Shown here: positions 24,902 through 33,233 of the stretch, one piece after another
How positions within the stretch are numbered: the first letter of the stretch is position 1
Layout: each line of letters starts with the position of its first letter
Assembly (NCBI RefSeq): GCF_003071345.1
Contig: NZ_QCYK01000002.1
Location: 1,860,001 to 1,924,000 of the forward strand
From: Chitinophaga parva
Lineage (GTDB): Bacteria > Bacteroidota > Bacteroidia > Chitinophagales > Chitinophagaceae
DNA: 64,000 nucleotides
Reading direction: 5' to 3'
Notes under the pieces: model-generated
Told to the model about the DNA's origin: nothing
Database searches by the model: none
What the model saw: only the letters and a program-made list of their open reading frames with translations
Program-made: the position numbers and the translations under genes

Positions 24902-26479
24902 TCAGGCAAACACGTGCAGCATGCTGCCCACGAAACCCAGTACCAGTAAGCCTAAGAGCAGATATGTAGTTTTAATGTTCTTTTTCAATCCATAATACAC
25001 GGCAAACGTAAGGGCCAGCGGCAGCAGGCAGGGAGCTACCTGGTCCAGTAAGCTTTGCACGGGCACGCCCGTATCGCTGTTGCCCAGGCGCAGTGGTGTA
25101 CGGATGTTCATCAGCGTAGCCGGCATGGCGCCAACTACCATCAAACCCAGGATGGCGGCGCCGTTGGTGAGACGGTCCATCACGTTGCCGCGTGCCAGGT
25201 TTTGCAGGAAGCGATTGCCTGCTTTGTAACCGGTGAACGCCAGGTTGTAACGCAGCAGAAAGTGCGGTATGTTAAAGATCAGCAGGAAGAGGATGGGCCC
25301 CAGCAGGCTGCCTTTAAGCGCCAGCGAAGTGCCCACGCCCGCTGCAATTACTTTGAAAGTGCCCCAGAACAATGAGTCAAATACACCGGCCAAAGGCCCC
25401 ATCAGTCCCAGTTTCACGGCGTTGATGCTTTCTTCATCCATATCGGCCGACCGGCTGTATTGTTCTTCCATGGCGGCGGTAATGCCAATGATCAGCGTGG
25501 CGCCGTAAGGGCTGGTATTAAAAAAGGTTAAATGGCGTTTCAATGCGCGGGCCATCTCTTCCCTGGTTCGGTACAGGCGTTTCAGCACGGGGATGATGGA
25601 AAAAGCCATCCCGGTATTTTGCCAGGTTTCAAAGTTGAAATTGGCTTCCAGGGCCAGAGAGCGCAGGAACAGCCTGCGGATGATACCGGAGGGCAATTGC
25701 CCGTTGACTGGCGCAGGCTCTGTTTCCGGTGTTCCAAATTCATCCTCAACAGCCGGTTCCTTTTGACCGGCATTGGTAATGATCAATGCCAGTACGGTGC
25801 CCAGCCCACCGATAGCGATCACCGGCAGTTTCAGGTAGCTGGCCAGCAAAAAACCCAGGAAAAAGTAGGGTGCTACTTTTTTGTGGAACATGAGATTCAT
25901 GAGCAGGGCAAAGCCGAGCGCGGGCAGCATATTGCCCGCCACCTGCAAACCCGTATTCACCCAGGCTGGTATCTTGTCCAGCAAGGCTTTCATAGCGCCG
26001 GCACCCAGTTGTAATGCCAGGAGGGTGATGAGCCCCATGAGCAAGGGTTTCAGTAGCCCGGAGGCAATGTGCAGGCGTTGCACACCTTTATAATCCCCTG
26101 CTTCCGCGTATTGTTGGAAGCGTTTATTAAACAAAGAACGGAACACGAACAGGCCACTCAGCACCATTTCTGCCAGGATGGAAATAGGGACCGCCAGCGC
26201 CAGTGCAATAGCAGGGCCTTTACCACTCATGATGGCGAAGGCGGTGCCCAGTACGCCACCGGTGATCACGTCTGGCGGAATGGCGGCACCCACCTTGATG
26301 TTGCCCATGAAAATGAGCTCCAGCGTACCACCGATGATAATGCCCTGCTGCAGGTCGCCCAGTACCAGGCCTGTCAGCGGGCCCAGTACCAGCGGGCGGC
26401 TGAGCAGGGAGGTGCCCAGGAAGTCTTCACAGTGGCCAAACGTGGCAATGAGGGTCAGTAAGATAAAAGAGGTCAGCAA
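24902..26479 (-). CDS. Fused mannose-family PTS EIIC-EIID
   Basis: This 525-residue membrane protein joins the two membrane subunits of a mannose-type PTS transporter. The N-terminal half (about 1-235) is EIIC, with several hydrophobic helices and the motifs RPLVLGPLTGLVLGDLQQG and GAAIPPDVITGGVLGTAFAI. A charged, proline-rich linker (about 235-262) leads into EIID: RRLFLRSLALEANFNFETWQ, TFFNTSPYGATLIIGITAAM and NAVKLGLMGPLAGVFDSLFW. In most bacteria these are two genes of about 260 and 275 codons. The fused lengths add up, so nothing seems lost. The start is TTG. The sugar is unknown; NagB in the operon points to an amino sugar. Confidence 0.9.
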   Translation of the reverse strand: MLTSFILLTLIATFGHCEDFLGTSLLSRPLVLGPLTGLVLGDLQQGIIIGGTLELIFMGNIKVGAAIPPDVITGGVLGTAFAIMSGKGPAIALALAVPISILAEMVLSGLFVFRSLFNKRFQQYAEAGDYKGVQRLHIASGLLKPLLMGLITLLALQLGAGAMKALLDKIPAWVNTGLQVAGNMLPALGFALLMNLMFHKKVAPYFFLGFLLASYLKLPVIAIGGLGTVLALIITNAGQKEPAVEDEFGTPETEPAPVNGQLPSGIIRRLFLRSLALEANFNFETWQNTGMAFSIIPVLKRLYRTREEMARALKRHLTFFNTSPYGATLIIGITAAMEEQYSRSADMDEESINAVKLGLMGPLAGVFDSLFWGTFKVIAAGVGTSLALKGSLLGPILFLLIFNIPHFLLRYNLAFTGYKAGNRFLQNLARGNVMDRLTNGAAILGLMVVGAMPATLMNIRTPLRLGNSDTGVPVQSLLDQVAPCLLPLALTFAVYYGLKKNIKTTYLLLGLLVLGFVGSMLHVFA

Positions 26480-26530
26480 CGTGCGTTGTCTTTTGATTGA
26501 TAAAATGCTTTTCGCGTATATACGTTACCG

Positions 26531-27001
26531 TTAGATCAGCGATTCGAGGCCGGTGGGCTTGTCTGTAGGCACTTGTCTTACTTCCAGCGCGGTGCCTTTT
26601 TCCAGCAGGGTTCTGACCAGCGTAATGTCAGCGTCGGTGAGGTAGATCGCCCTGGATACCGCTTTGGCCCCATCCCGCATACGCAGGCCTCCGAAGTTGA
26701 TGGAGGTGATCTCCGGCAGGCTTTGCGCCAGGGTGTGGGCGTCTGCCACGCTGTTTACCAGCACCAGGAGCTTCAACGGTTTGCTGCGTTCATCCTTCAG
26801 GAAGGCGATGGTGTCTGCAATGCTTTTGACGAGTAGCCTGGCACTGGCTGGTTTGGCCAGGTTGAGCGTCATTTTTATAAAATCGTCCCTGGCCACTTTA
26901 TCATTGGCCACCACCAGGCAATCCACGCCCAGGGCGGGTGTCCAGGCCATGGCCACCTGGCCGTGCACCAGGCGGTCATCTATCCGGAGTAATTTAATCA
27001 T
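26531..27001 (-). CDS. Mannose-family PTS EIIB
   Basis: This 156-residue cytoplasmic subunit transfers phosphate to the incoming sugar. The phosphorylated His13 is in RIDDRLVHGQVAMAWTP, the signature of the mannose/fructose/sorbose EIIB family. SINFGGLRMRDGAKAVSRAI and DADITLVRTLLEKG are further family blocks. The length matches family norm (about 160). It overlaps the end of the EIIA gene by 8 bases. Confidence 0.93.
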   Translation of the reverse strand: MIKLLRIDDRLVHGQVAMAWTPALGVDCLVVANDKVARDDFIKMTLNLAKPASARLLVKSIADTIAFLKDERSKPLKLLVLVNSVADAHTLAQSLPEITSINFGGLRMRDGAKAVSRAIYLTDADITLVRTLLEKGTALEVRQVPTDKPTGLESLI

Positions 27002-27398
27002 GCGACGGAATAAGTTTGTTCACGTAAACCATCTGCTCCCGGGCGTTTGCCAGGGCGGCAGTTATCACTTCTGCGGCGGGTGTGCCCGGGTCTGCCATCA
27101 GTATTTCAATGAGCAGGGCCAGGTTAAAGCCGGCCACTATGTGTACCCGTTCCCGTAAGGCATGGCGGAGTACCTGGTTGGTAATGCTGCCCCCCAGCAG
27201 GTCCGTAAAAATGATAAGATCCTGTGCGGGTTGCAGGGTATCCAGTACCGCATCCAGTGCGGTGGCTATGGTCTCATTGCCCTCCGTATAGGCGTTTACG
27301 GTAGTGAGGTGCCCTGTGTTGCCGATGATGAGCTCCAGGGAAGATTGTACCCCGCTGGCCAGCTGGCCGTGGGATGCAATAATGAATTTCCTTTCCAA
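26994..27398 (-). CDS. Mannose-family PTS EIIA
   Basis: This 134-residue EIIA accepts phosphate from HPr at His10 (KFIIASHGQLASGVQSSLEL). The family block LIIFTDLLGGSITNQVLRHA follows near residue 80. The start is TTG, 3 bases after the stop of the thioredoxin-like gene. It is the first PTS gene of the operon, in the order EIIA, EIIB, EIIC-EIID, EI, HPr. Confidence 0.9.
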   Translation of the reverse strand: MERKFIIASHGQLASGVQSSLELIIGNTGHLTTVNAYTEGNETIATALDAVLDTLQPAQDLIIFTDLLGGSITNQVLRHALRERVHIVAGFNLALLIEILMADPGTPAAEVITAALANAREQMVYVNKLIPSHD

Positions 27399-27401
27399 TG
27401 C

Positions 27402-28526
27402 TTATGGGTATTTGCCGATCAGGTGATTATTAACAATCGTCTTTTTGAGCAGGTAGGGATCAATGGCCCCTTCCATTTTGTAAACCACTTTACCGCCGGG
27501 CTCCACCAGCAGGGTGTAGGGGAGCGCGCCCTGCCAGCTGGTGTCGATGGCCTCAATGAGTTTGTATTTATCATCCAGCGTGAACTGGTAGTTTTTGCAG
27601 GAAGCGCCCTGTTTTTGCAGGAACTTCAGCACTTGTGCGCTTTTGGCTGCATTGTCCGCGCTGATGCTGATAAATTCAAAGTCGCGGTCGCGGTACATGT
27701 GGTACATGTCCATGAAGTCGGGAAATTCTTTGGTGCAGGGGCCGCACCAGGTGGCCCACACATTGATGAGGCGCAGTTTATCGCCCGTGTTCTTTACCAG
27801 TTCCTGTATGCCTTTCACATCAATACTATCCACAGTAACCGGTTCTTTGGCCCATTCCGCTTTGGCCCTGGCCACGCCGTCGCGTTTTTCGGCCCATTTT
27901 ACAGAGCAGCCAAAGATCTTGGTCGTTTTTACCGGCACTTCTTTGCCAGCCAGCAGGGCGTCTATGGCGTTGCGGGCATCGTTGGTCACCGGCGTTTTGA
28001 AGGGAGATTCCGTATCGTCAAAGCGGCCGTTGTAGCGCAGTTTACGGGCGGCGTCAAATACAAATACATGCGGTGTGGCCACCGGGCCATAGCGGTGGGC
28101 CACGGCCTGGGTTTCCCCATCGTAGAGGTAGGGAAAGTTGAAATGCTTTTCGCGGGCGCGCACTTTCATGTCTTCAAAGGAATCGCCCAGGTCGGAGAAG
28201 TCCAGTTCATCCAGGCGGAGGGCTTTGTTGTCGTTGGGATTGATGGCCACGACGGCTACGCCTTTATTTTTATAATCGCTGGTCAGTTTAATGAGGCGGT
28301 CTTCGTAAGCCTGGGCGGTAGGGCAGTGGTTGCAGGTGAAGACCACTACCAGTACTTTGGCATTTTTAAAAGCGGCCAGGCTGTAGGTTTTACCGCTTAC
28401 ATCCTGCAGGTTAAAATCCGGTGCAGGGCTGCCAATGGCCAGGGTGGGGTGCCCATCCGGGGGCATGGCAGATGCGGCGGCGGCCAGCAGGGTGCATAAT
28501 AAAAGGGTCCAAAGTTGCTTCATCAT
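27402..28526 (-). CDS. Two-domain thioredoxin-like protein
   Basis: This 374-residue exported protein (signal peptide ending AAAASA) joins two thioredoxin folds. The first is AhpC/TSA-like with VVFTCNHCPTAQAYEDR (Cys65, Cys68). The second is TlpA-like with VWATWCGPCTKEFPDF (Cys261, Cys264). Both CxxC pairs are intact. It probably reduces or isomerises disulfides in the periplasm. It leads the PTS operon with a 3-base gap to EIIA, an odd partner since the PTS proteins are cytoplasmic or inner-membrane. Co-transcription may be accidental or may reflect shared nutrient control. Confidence 0.87.
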   Translation of the reverse strand: MMKQLWTLLLCTLLAAAASAMPPDGHPTLAIGSPAPDFNLQDVSGKTYSLAAFKNAKVLVVVFTCNHCPTAQAYEDRLIKLTSDYKNKGVAVVAINPNDNKALRLDELDFSDLGDSFEDMKVRAREKHFNFPYLYDGETQAVAHRYGPVATPHVFVFDAARKLRYNGRFDDTESPFKTPVTNDARNAIDALLAGKEVPVKTTKIFGCSVKWAEKRDGVARAKAEWAKEPVTVDSIDVKGIQELVKNTGDKLRLINVWATWCGPCTKEFPDFMDMYHMYRDRDFEFISISADNAAKSAQVLKFLQKQGASCKNYQFTLDDKYKLIEAIDTSWQGALPYTLLVEPGGKVVYKMEGAIDPYLLKKTIVNNHLIGKYP

Positions 28527-28888
28527 CGTGGATTTTGACAGTGCAGGGGGCGTGGATCATCCCTACAATGATGCATCAAATTTCAGGGCTGCGCAGGGGA
28601 AAACCTATTTTTCCGGCACTACATTACCACTACACAGATGAAAAAACAAGGTGATTTGACACTACAGGCAGTGATTTTAGGGGGCGGAGGGGGTTTTGGG
28701 ATCAGGAGTGTATGATAATAGGTGTTGGGGCGATGGCTGTGATGTAGAAATAGGGGAAATTCTACATATTTACTTTCCTGTTACCAGGGTGGGGAGATTA
28801 CATAAATTTTTAGGAGGTTAAAATTCTTTGCCGTGGCGGTTTTTAAAAACGATGCAAGGAGCCCTTGTGCATGAGGTTGCAAAAATAT
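28527..28888. other. Intergenic region upstream of PTS operon and tRNA-Pro
   Basis: This stretch separates the divergent PTS operon from the tRNA gene. It must hold the PTS operon promoter on the minus strand, but no convincing TTTG-N19-TAnnTTTG match is visible. I see no protein-coding potential and no clear repeat in it. Confidence 0.4.
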
Positions 28889-28918
28889 TTTGTGGAATGA
28901 ATTTATTGTTTACTTTTG
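28889..28918 (+). promoter_or_regulatory. Bacteroidota-type promoter of tRNA-Pro copy 1
   Basis: TTTG (28889-28892), an 18-base spacer and TACTTTTG (28911-28918) match the Bacteroidota -33/-7 consensus (TTTG, TAnnTTTG). The tRNA begins 35 bases later. Confidence 0.65.
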
Positions 28919-28952
28919 CATCCCGCTGTTGAAAGAAACGGCATACCGGTTT

Positions 28953-29026
28953 CGGGACGTAGCGCAGCCCGGTAGCGCGCTTGCATGGGGTGCAAGAGGT
29001 CGCTAGTTCGAATCTAGTCGTCCCGA
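28953..29026 (+). tRNA. tRNA-Pro(GGG), copy 1
   Basis: A 74-base cloverleaf folds with acceptor CGGGACG/CGTCCCG, D-arm GCGC/GCGC, anticodon stem CTTGC/GCAAG around loop ATGGGGT (anticodon GGG), and T-arm GCTAG/CTAGT around TTCGAAT. The C1-G72 pair is typical of bacterial tRNA-Pro. CCA is not encoded. An identical copy lies at 40110-40183. Confidence 0.95.
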
Positions 29027-29033
29027 CTTCATC

Positions 29034-29070
29034 AGACAAAGCAGCATTTTTTGCTGCTTTGTCTTTTTTT
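29034..29070 (+). terminator. Terminator of tRNA-Pro copy 1
   Basis: A perfect 13-bp stem (AGACAAAGCAGCA at 29034-29046, TGCTGCTTTGTCT at 29052-29064) is followed by a T-run, 7 bases after the tRNA. The remaining 270 bases up to the Hsp20 gene hold no other recognised element. Confidence 0.85.
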
Positions 29071-29340
29071 TGACCCATTGAAACCCTCATCCAGCCTATA
29101 TACCAGCTCAACGACCCCCTTTATCCTTTTACGACATCTTTATTCCTTTATCCCGTAGCTTGTCAACATTAAGTTGTGGTTACTTGAAGTTTTGACAGTG
29201 ATGCTGTTGCTTGGTATCTATTTGTAAAACAACACATTATTGCGGCATGAACGGTCGCAGCTGAAATATTTTCCTGTCAAAAATTCAATTTTCGGCGATG
29301 GCATTTTGGTTGATGGGAGTTTTTTAAAAAAGGAGGTATT

Positions 29341-29790
29341 ATGAACAGCATCATTAAGAAAGAAAGCGGCCATGCGCCGACCTTTGGAAGTGTTGTCGAT
29401 CAGATCTTCCAAAACAACCTGCGTCATTTCTTTGATGACAGCTGCTGGGCCAGCGACTCGCAAAACCTGGCACCGGTGAACATCCGCGAAACTGCGACCA
29501 GTTATGAATTGGACCTGGTGGCTCCCGGTCTGCGCAAGGAAGACTTTAAACTGAACCTGAACAAAGACCTGTTGACGGTTGCTTATGAACACACAGATAA
29601 GGGGCAGCAGCAGGATCAGGACTGGGTACGCCGTGAATTCCACCAGCGCAGCTTTTCGCGCAGTTTTACCCTGGACGAAGCAGTGGATGCAGCGAAGATC
29701 AGTGCACGTTACCAGGACGGCGTTTTGCAAATAAGCCTGCCGAAAAAAGAAGGGAAGGCCAGCATTTCCCGGGTAATTGATGTTCAATAA
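29341..29790 (+). CDS. Hsp20/alpha-crystallin small heat-shock protein
   Basis: This 149-residue chaperone has an alpha-crystallin domain from about residue 42 (PVNIRETATSYELDLVAPGL, then EDFKLNLNKDLLTVAYEH, RREFHQRSFSRSFTLDEAVD and ISARYQDGVLQISLPKKE). Small heat-shock proteins hold unfolding proteins in oligomers. An unusual feature is a full Shine-Dalgarno sequence, AGGAGGT at 29331-29337, only 3 bases from the ATG. Most Bacteroidota genes lack one, and no neighbour in this window has it. It stands alone and ends in its own terminator. Confidence 0.93.
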   Translation: MNSIIKKESGHAPTFGSVVDQIFQNNLRHFFDDSCWASDSQNLAPVNIRETATSYELDLVAPGLRKEDFKLNLNKDLLTVAYEHTDKGQQQDQDWVRREFHQRSFSRSFTLDEAVDAAKISARYQDGVLQISLPKKEGKASISRVIDVQ

Positions 29791-29819
29791 CAGCTTTATT
29801 TTGAAGCTGTCATGGTAAG

Positions 29820-29844
29820 GACGGAGCAGGAAGCTCCGTCTTTT
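29820..29844 (+). terminator. Terminator of the Hsp20 gene
   Basis: GACGGAGC (29820-29827) pairs with GCTCCGTC (29833-29840) and is followed by TTTT. Confidence 0.75.
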
Positions 29845-29922
29845 GCCGTTGCCATAAAGGTTATCAACCCACCGTACCCGCTATGCAAACAGTTTTTTAT
29901 ATAAAAACTGATCGCGGCATCA

Positions 29923-30987
29923 TTATATCCATTTATAACAAACTGCATTCATGTTCATGCCGGCACCTACGGAGGCAAAGATCACCAGATCGCCGGTAGA
30001 GAGTGCATGCTCAGGGTAAGTGCCTTTTTGAACGAGGTCAAGCAGGGTGGGCACTGTTGCAACGGAACTATTGCCCAGGTAATGAATACTCATGGGCATA
30101 ATATCTGGCGGTGGTGTCAGGTTGTAAAGCTTGTATAAGGCCTGCAGTATGGCCTCATCCATTTTCTCATTGGCCTGGTGTATGAATATTTTCTTGATGC
30201 TTGTAATAGTAACGCCGGCTTTATCTATACATTCTTTGATGGCCAATGGGACATGCTTCAAGGCATATTCATAAACCTTCCGGCCGTTCATCTTTATCAT
30301 TTTTGTGCCCGGTGCATAGTCCCGGTTGTAAGAACTGCCCATTTGCAGATAATTGAGTTCTTCCAGGCTATGGCTGGCGGTATGACTGTGCAGGAAGCCG
30401 CCATCCGTGCCGGGTTGGTGCTCCATTACCACCGCTCCGGCGCCGTCACTGAAGATCATACTGTCGCGATCAAAGGGGTCCAGTATACGGGAAAGTGTTT
30501 CAGCGCCGATCACCAGCGCCCTTTTAGCCATGCCGGCTTTAAAAAAAGCATCTGTTTGTGTAATGGCTAGTACCCATCCAGGACATCCAAATAAAACGTC
30601 GAATGCAATACATCCTGGATTAGCAATGCCAAGTGCGTGTTTTACGCGGTTGGCCAGCGAAGGAACAGTGTCTGGCTGGCGACTGTCGCCGGAAATATCA
30701 CCATAATTATGAGCAACGATCAAGAGGTCGAGTGTTTCCGGGTCAATGGCGCTATTTTCGATGGCCTTCCGTGCGGCAATAGCTGCCAGGTCTGAAGTGT
30801 TCTGGGTTGGGGACGCATATCGCCTTTCCTCAATGCCAGTAATTGCTTCAAATTTTTTAATGATGGTTTGATTGTCGTTCTTAAGCAGAACAAATTCATT
30901 TGTATAAAATGGCTGCGATTCAAATTCGCTGTTTCGTTTTACAACTTCCGGTAAATAACTGCCTGTACCAATAATAACAGAACCCAT
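29923..30987 (-). CDS. 3-oxoacyl-ACP synthase III-like enzyme
   Basis: This 354-residue thiolase-fold protein is of the KAS III (FabH) type, which condenses an acyl-CoA with malonyl-ACP. The full catalytic triad is visible: Cys135 in FDVLFGCPGWVLAI, His270 in IFIHQANEKMDEAI and Asn306 in HYLGNSSVATVPTLLDLV. It is about 30 residues longer than housekeeping FabH because of an insert around residues 92-110 (HNYGDISGDSRQPDTVPSLA). That form is common among Bacteroidota KAS III homologues of unknown substrate. It is a single gene with no acyl-carrier protein or other fatty-acid gene beside it, so a special lipid or secondary metabolite role is possible. Confidence 0.9.
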   Translation of the reverse strand: MGSVIIGTGSYLPEVVKRNSEFESQPFYTNEFVLLKNDNQTIIKKFEAITGIEERRYASPTQNTSDLAAIAARKAIENSAIDPETLDLLIVAHNYGDISGDSRQPDTVPSLANRVKHALGIANPGCIAFDVLFGCPGWVLAITQTDAFFKAGMAKRALVIGAETLSRILDPFDRDSMIFSDGAGAVVMEHQPGTDGGFLHSHTASHSLEELNYLQMGSSYNRDYAPGTKMIKMNGRKVYEYALKHVPLAIKECIDKAGVTITSIKKIFIHQANEKMDEAILQALYKLYNLTPPPDIMPMSIHYLGNSSVATVPTLLDLVQKGTYPEHALSTGDLVIFASVGAGMNMNAVCYKWI

Positions 30988-31268
30988 AGTTTAAATTGTT
31001 TGCTGGCGGATAGTTTTTGCAAGTTACTGGCAGATCTTTTTTCGGCAAAGCATTTTCTGCACCCGGCCTTCAAATTTTCCGGCAATGTGAACTCTAGGAG
31101 TAAATGGTCCGGGAGCCTGACTGCAAAGTAGTTAAAATCTGGTTTCGCCGTGCCTGTCAAGTGGAGGTATTCTTTACCGTCAGCCAAACCAGCATATTAC
31201 TGTTATGGCTGGCAAAGCGGTTGTTGGGACGGAACCGGAAAAGAATTATATTTGATTAAACGTAAGTT

Positions 31269-31982
31269 ATGCCCCAAGAATTAACCGGGAAAAAGGTATT
31301 GTATCCCTATGCCGCCTGGTATTTTGCAGCCGGCATCCTTATTACATGGTTGGGTTTTTCACGATCCTATTTTGCGAAACTGGGTACTAATGACATCTAT
31401 CATCATATCCACGGGGCCACCGCCGGGGCCTGGATGGCATTGCTGATAGTGCAGCCGATCCTTTATCATAAAGGTAAGTTCGCCCTTCACCGGAAACTAG
31501 GCAGGATCGCTTCGTCCATTCTGGTGCCGCTGCTGGTATTGGGCGGATTAAAGATGATGCATTCAATGATAAGCAACGCCGCCTCTTATCCGCCGGGAGC
31601 GGCTTACCAACTGGCATATGCCGACGCCTGTTCCATCCTGTTTTTTCTCCTCTTCTTTGGCTTAAGTCTCTATAACAGCGCGGATGTGCATGCACATGCC
31701 CGGTATATGGCCTGCACGATCCTGGTCTTACTGCCACCGGCCATCGTAAGGGCCCTTTTTTTCATTCCCTGGTTCGACAGCTTCACCAAAGCGCTCAATG
31801 CGGGTTATCTGCTTATTGAATTGGCATTGGTAGTGTTGTTGCTGGATGACAGGCGTTACGGTCCGGTCAGGAAACCCTATCTGGTGGCGTTGTTGCTGTT
31901 TGTTTCGTTGCACTTCACCCTGAACCTGGTACCACACTGGGGTTGGTGGCATACGGCGATGGATCGCTTTGCGGCGTTGTAG
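31269..31982 (+). CDS. Seven-helix membrane protein, DUF2306-like
   Basis: This 237-residue integral membrane protein has about seven hydrophobic segments. A histidine-rich stretch, YHHIHGATAGAWMALLIVQP, followed by FALHRKLGRIASS, resembles DUF2306-type and cytochrome-b561-like proteins, where such histidines can bind heme. Other histidines occur near the middle (ADVHAHARYMA). No enzyme motif is visible. It is not clearly in an operon: 232 bases separate it from the downstream histidine kinase. Function unknown. Confidence 0.75.
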   Translation: MPQELTGKKVLYPYAAWYFAAGILITWLGFSRSYFAKLGTNDIYHHIHGATAGAWMALLIVQPILYHKGKFALHRKLGRIASSILVPLLVLGGLKMMHSMISNAASYPPGAAYQLAYADACSILFFLLFFGLSLYNSADVHAHARYMACTILVLLPPAIVRALFFIPWFDSFTKALNAGYLLIELALVVLLLDDRRYGPVRKPYLVALLLFVSLHFTLNLVPHWGWWHTAMDRFAAL

Positions 31983-32213
31983 ATCATACGGATGATCGGA
32001 GCCTGTTGGGCCCCGATTTGAAGTTACAGTAAACGTCATTCGCGGATCGCGTTGCAGTTTGGGCAACCGTTCCATCAATTCCTGTAAATTGTTTGCCCCT
32101 GGCCGTTGCTTTAACCTTTCTGACTGCCGCCATATTAAAGTTCACCCCCTAATTTTCCCGTTTCGGCGTTGTTTTTTTGCATAACCGGGCATAATTTTCA
32201 TTTATTTGTATAA

Positions 32214-33233
32214 ATGATCAAAAACGAGGGGAAAATATACCTATACAGCTCCTTGCTGATTGCCTTGGTGGTCAATTCAGCCAAATTGATGGCACTTAAT
32301 ACCAATGGGATCATTGCCCGCTACTGGCAGTTCAATGTTTGGGAATATACCTTCCAGCTTTTGTACAACATGTCATTTTGCCTGTTAATACTATACCTGA
32401 ATCTTGCTCATGACAGGTTTTTCAGCGGGTACCGGCAAAACAGACAATGGCTGAAACTTTATACCTGTAATATTTTATTGATAGTGGCTGCTATCGCCTT
32501 GGGAAGTCTCATCCACCTGGCATTGTTTGATGCTGTGCAGTTTCGAAAGATGGTAATAAGAGGATACTTTGCCCGGTTTTCCCTCAGTACCATAATGGTT
32601 GCCGTGGTGATACGCCTCATCCTGCTGATGCGGGAAAGCGCACATAAAGACCTGGTAAATGAACAACTTCATGCGGCCTATCTGCAAGCTCAATTGAAGT
32701 TGCTCCAGGAGCAGCTCAATCCCCATTTTCTCTTTAATACGCTCAGCAGCCTTTCCGCAATTGTAAGAGAGAATCCGCAACAGGCACAGGCTTATATTAT
32801 GCATCTGTCCAAAGTTTTCCGATATACACTCATTCATTCGGGTAACGATATGGTAACGATAGATATAGAGCTTCAGCATCTGGCGTCCTATACCCAGCTA
32901 TTAACAATGCGGCTGGGGAACACCTTCAGGGTCCGGATAAATGTAGGCCCGGGTATTTTACAAAAGCGGATCCCTCATTTATCGTTACAACCGCTGGTGG
33001 AAAATGCCGTTAAACATAATAGCAGTACTGCTGCCCGCCTGTTAACCGTGGATATTTATGATAAAGACGGCTGGCTCGTAGTGCAAAACAACCTGCAGCC
33101 TGTCACCGGCGAAACCGAAGGCACGGGGTTAGGGCTGGCCAACCTGAATGGGAGGTTCAAACTGCAGGTTCGCCGGGAAATAGAAATACATCAGACCCGT
33201 GAATATTTTATGGTACAACTGCCGCTATTATGA
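32214..33233 (+). CDS. LytS-type sensor histidine kinase
   Basis: This 339-residue kinase has four hydrophobic segments in the first 140 residues with no extracellular domain. A His_kinase domain follows with the phosphoacceptor His171 in QEQLNPHFLFNTLSSLSAIV. The ATP-binding region is short and shows IPHLSLQPLVENAVKHN (N box) and GTGLGLANLNGRF (G box). This is the LytS/YehU class, which senses through the membrane. Its stop overlaps the start of the response regulator by 4 bases. Confidence 0.93.
   Translation: MIKNEGKIYLYSSLLIALVVNSAKLMALNTNGIIARYWQFNVWEYTFQLLYNMSFCLLILYLNLAHDRFFSGYRQNRQWLKLYTCNILLIVAAIALGSLIHLALFDAVQFRKMVIRGYFARFSLSTIMVAVVIRLILLMRESAHKDLVNEQLHAAYLQAQLKLLQEQLNPHFLFNTLSSLSAIVRENPQQAQAYIMHLSKVFRYTLIHSGNDMVTIDIELQHLASYTQLLTMRLGNTFRVRINVGPGILQKRIPHLSLQPLVENAVKHNSSTAARLLTVDIYDKDGWLVVQNNLQPVTGETEGTGLGLANLNGRFKLQVRREIEIHQTREYFMVQLPLL

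Noticed and set aside
30939..31187. 82-codon minus-strand frame overlapping the start of the KAS III-like gene.
   Set aside because: No domain, and the overlap with the conserved KAS III N-terminus (GSVIIGTGSYLPE) makes it unlikely.
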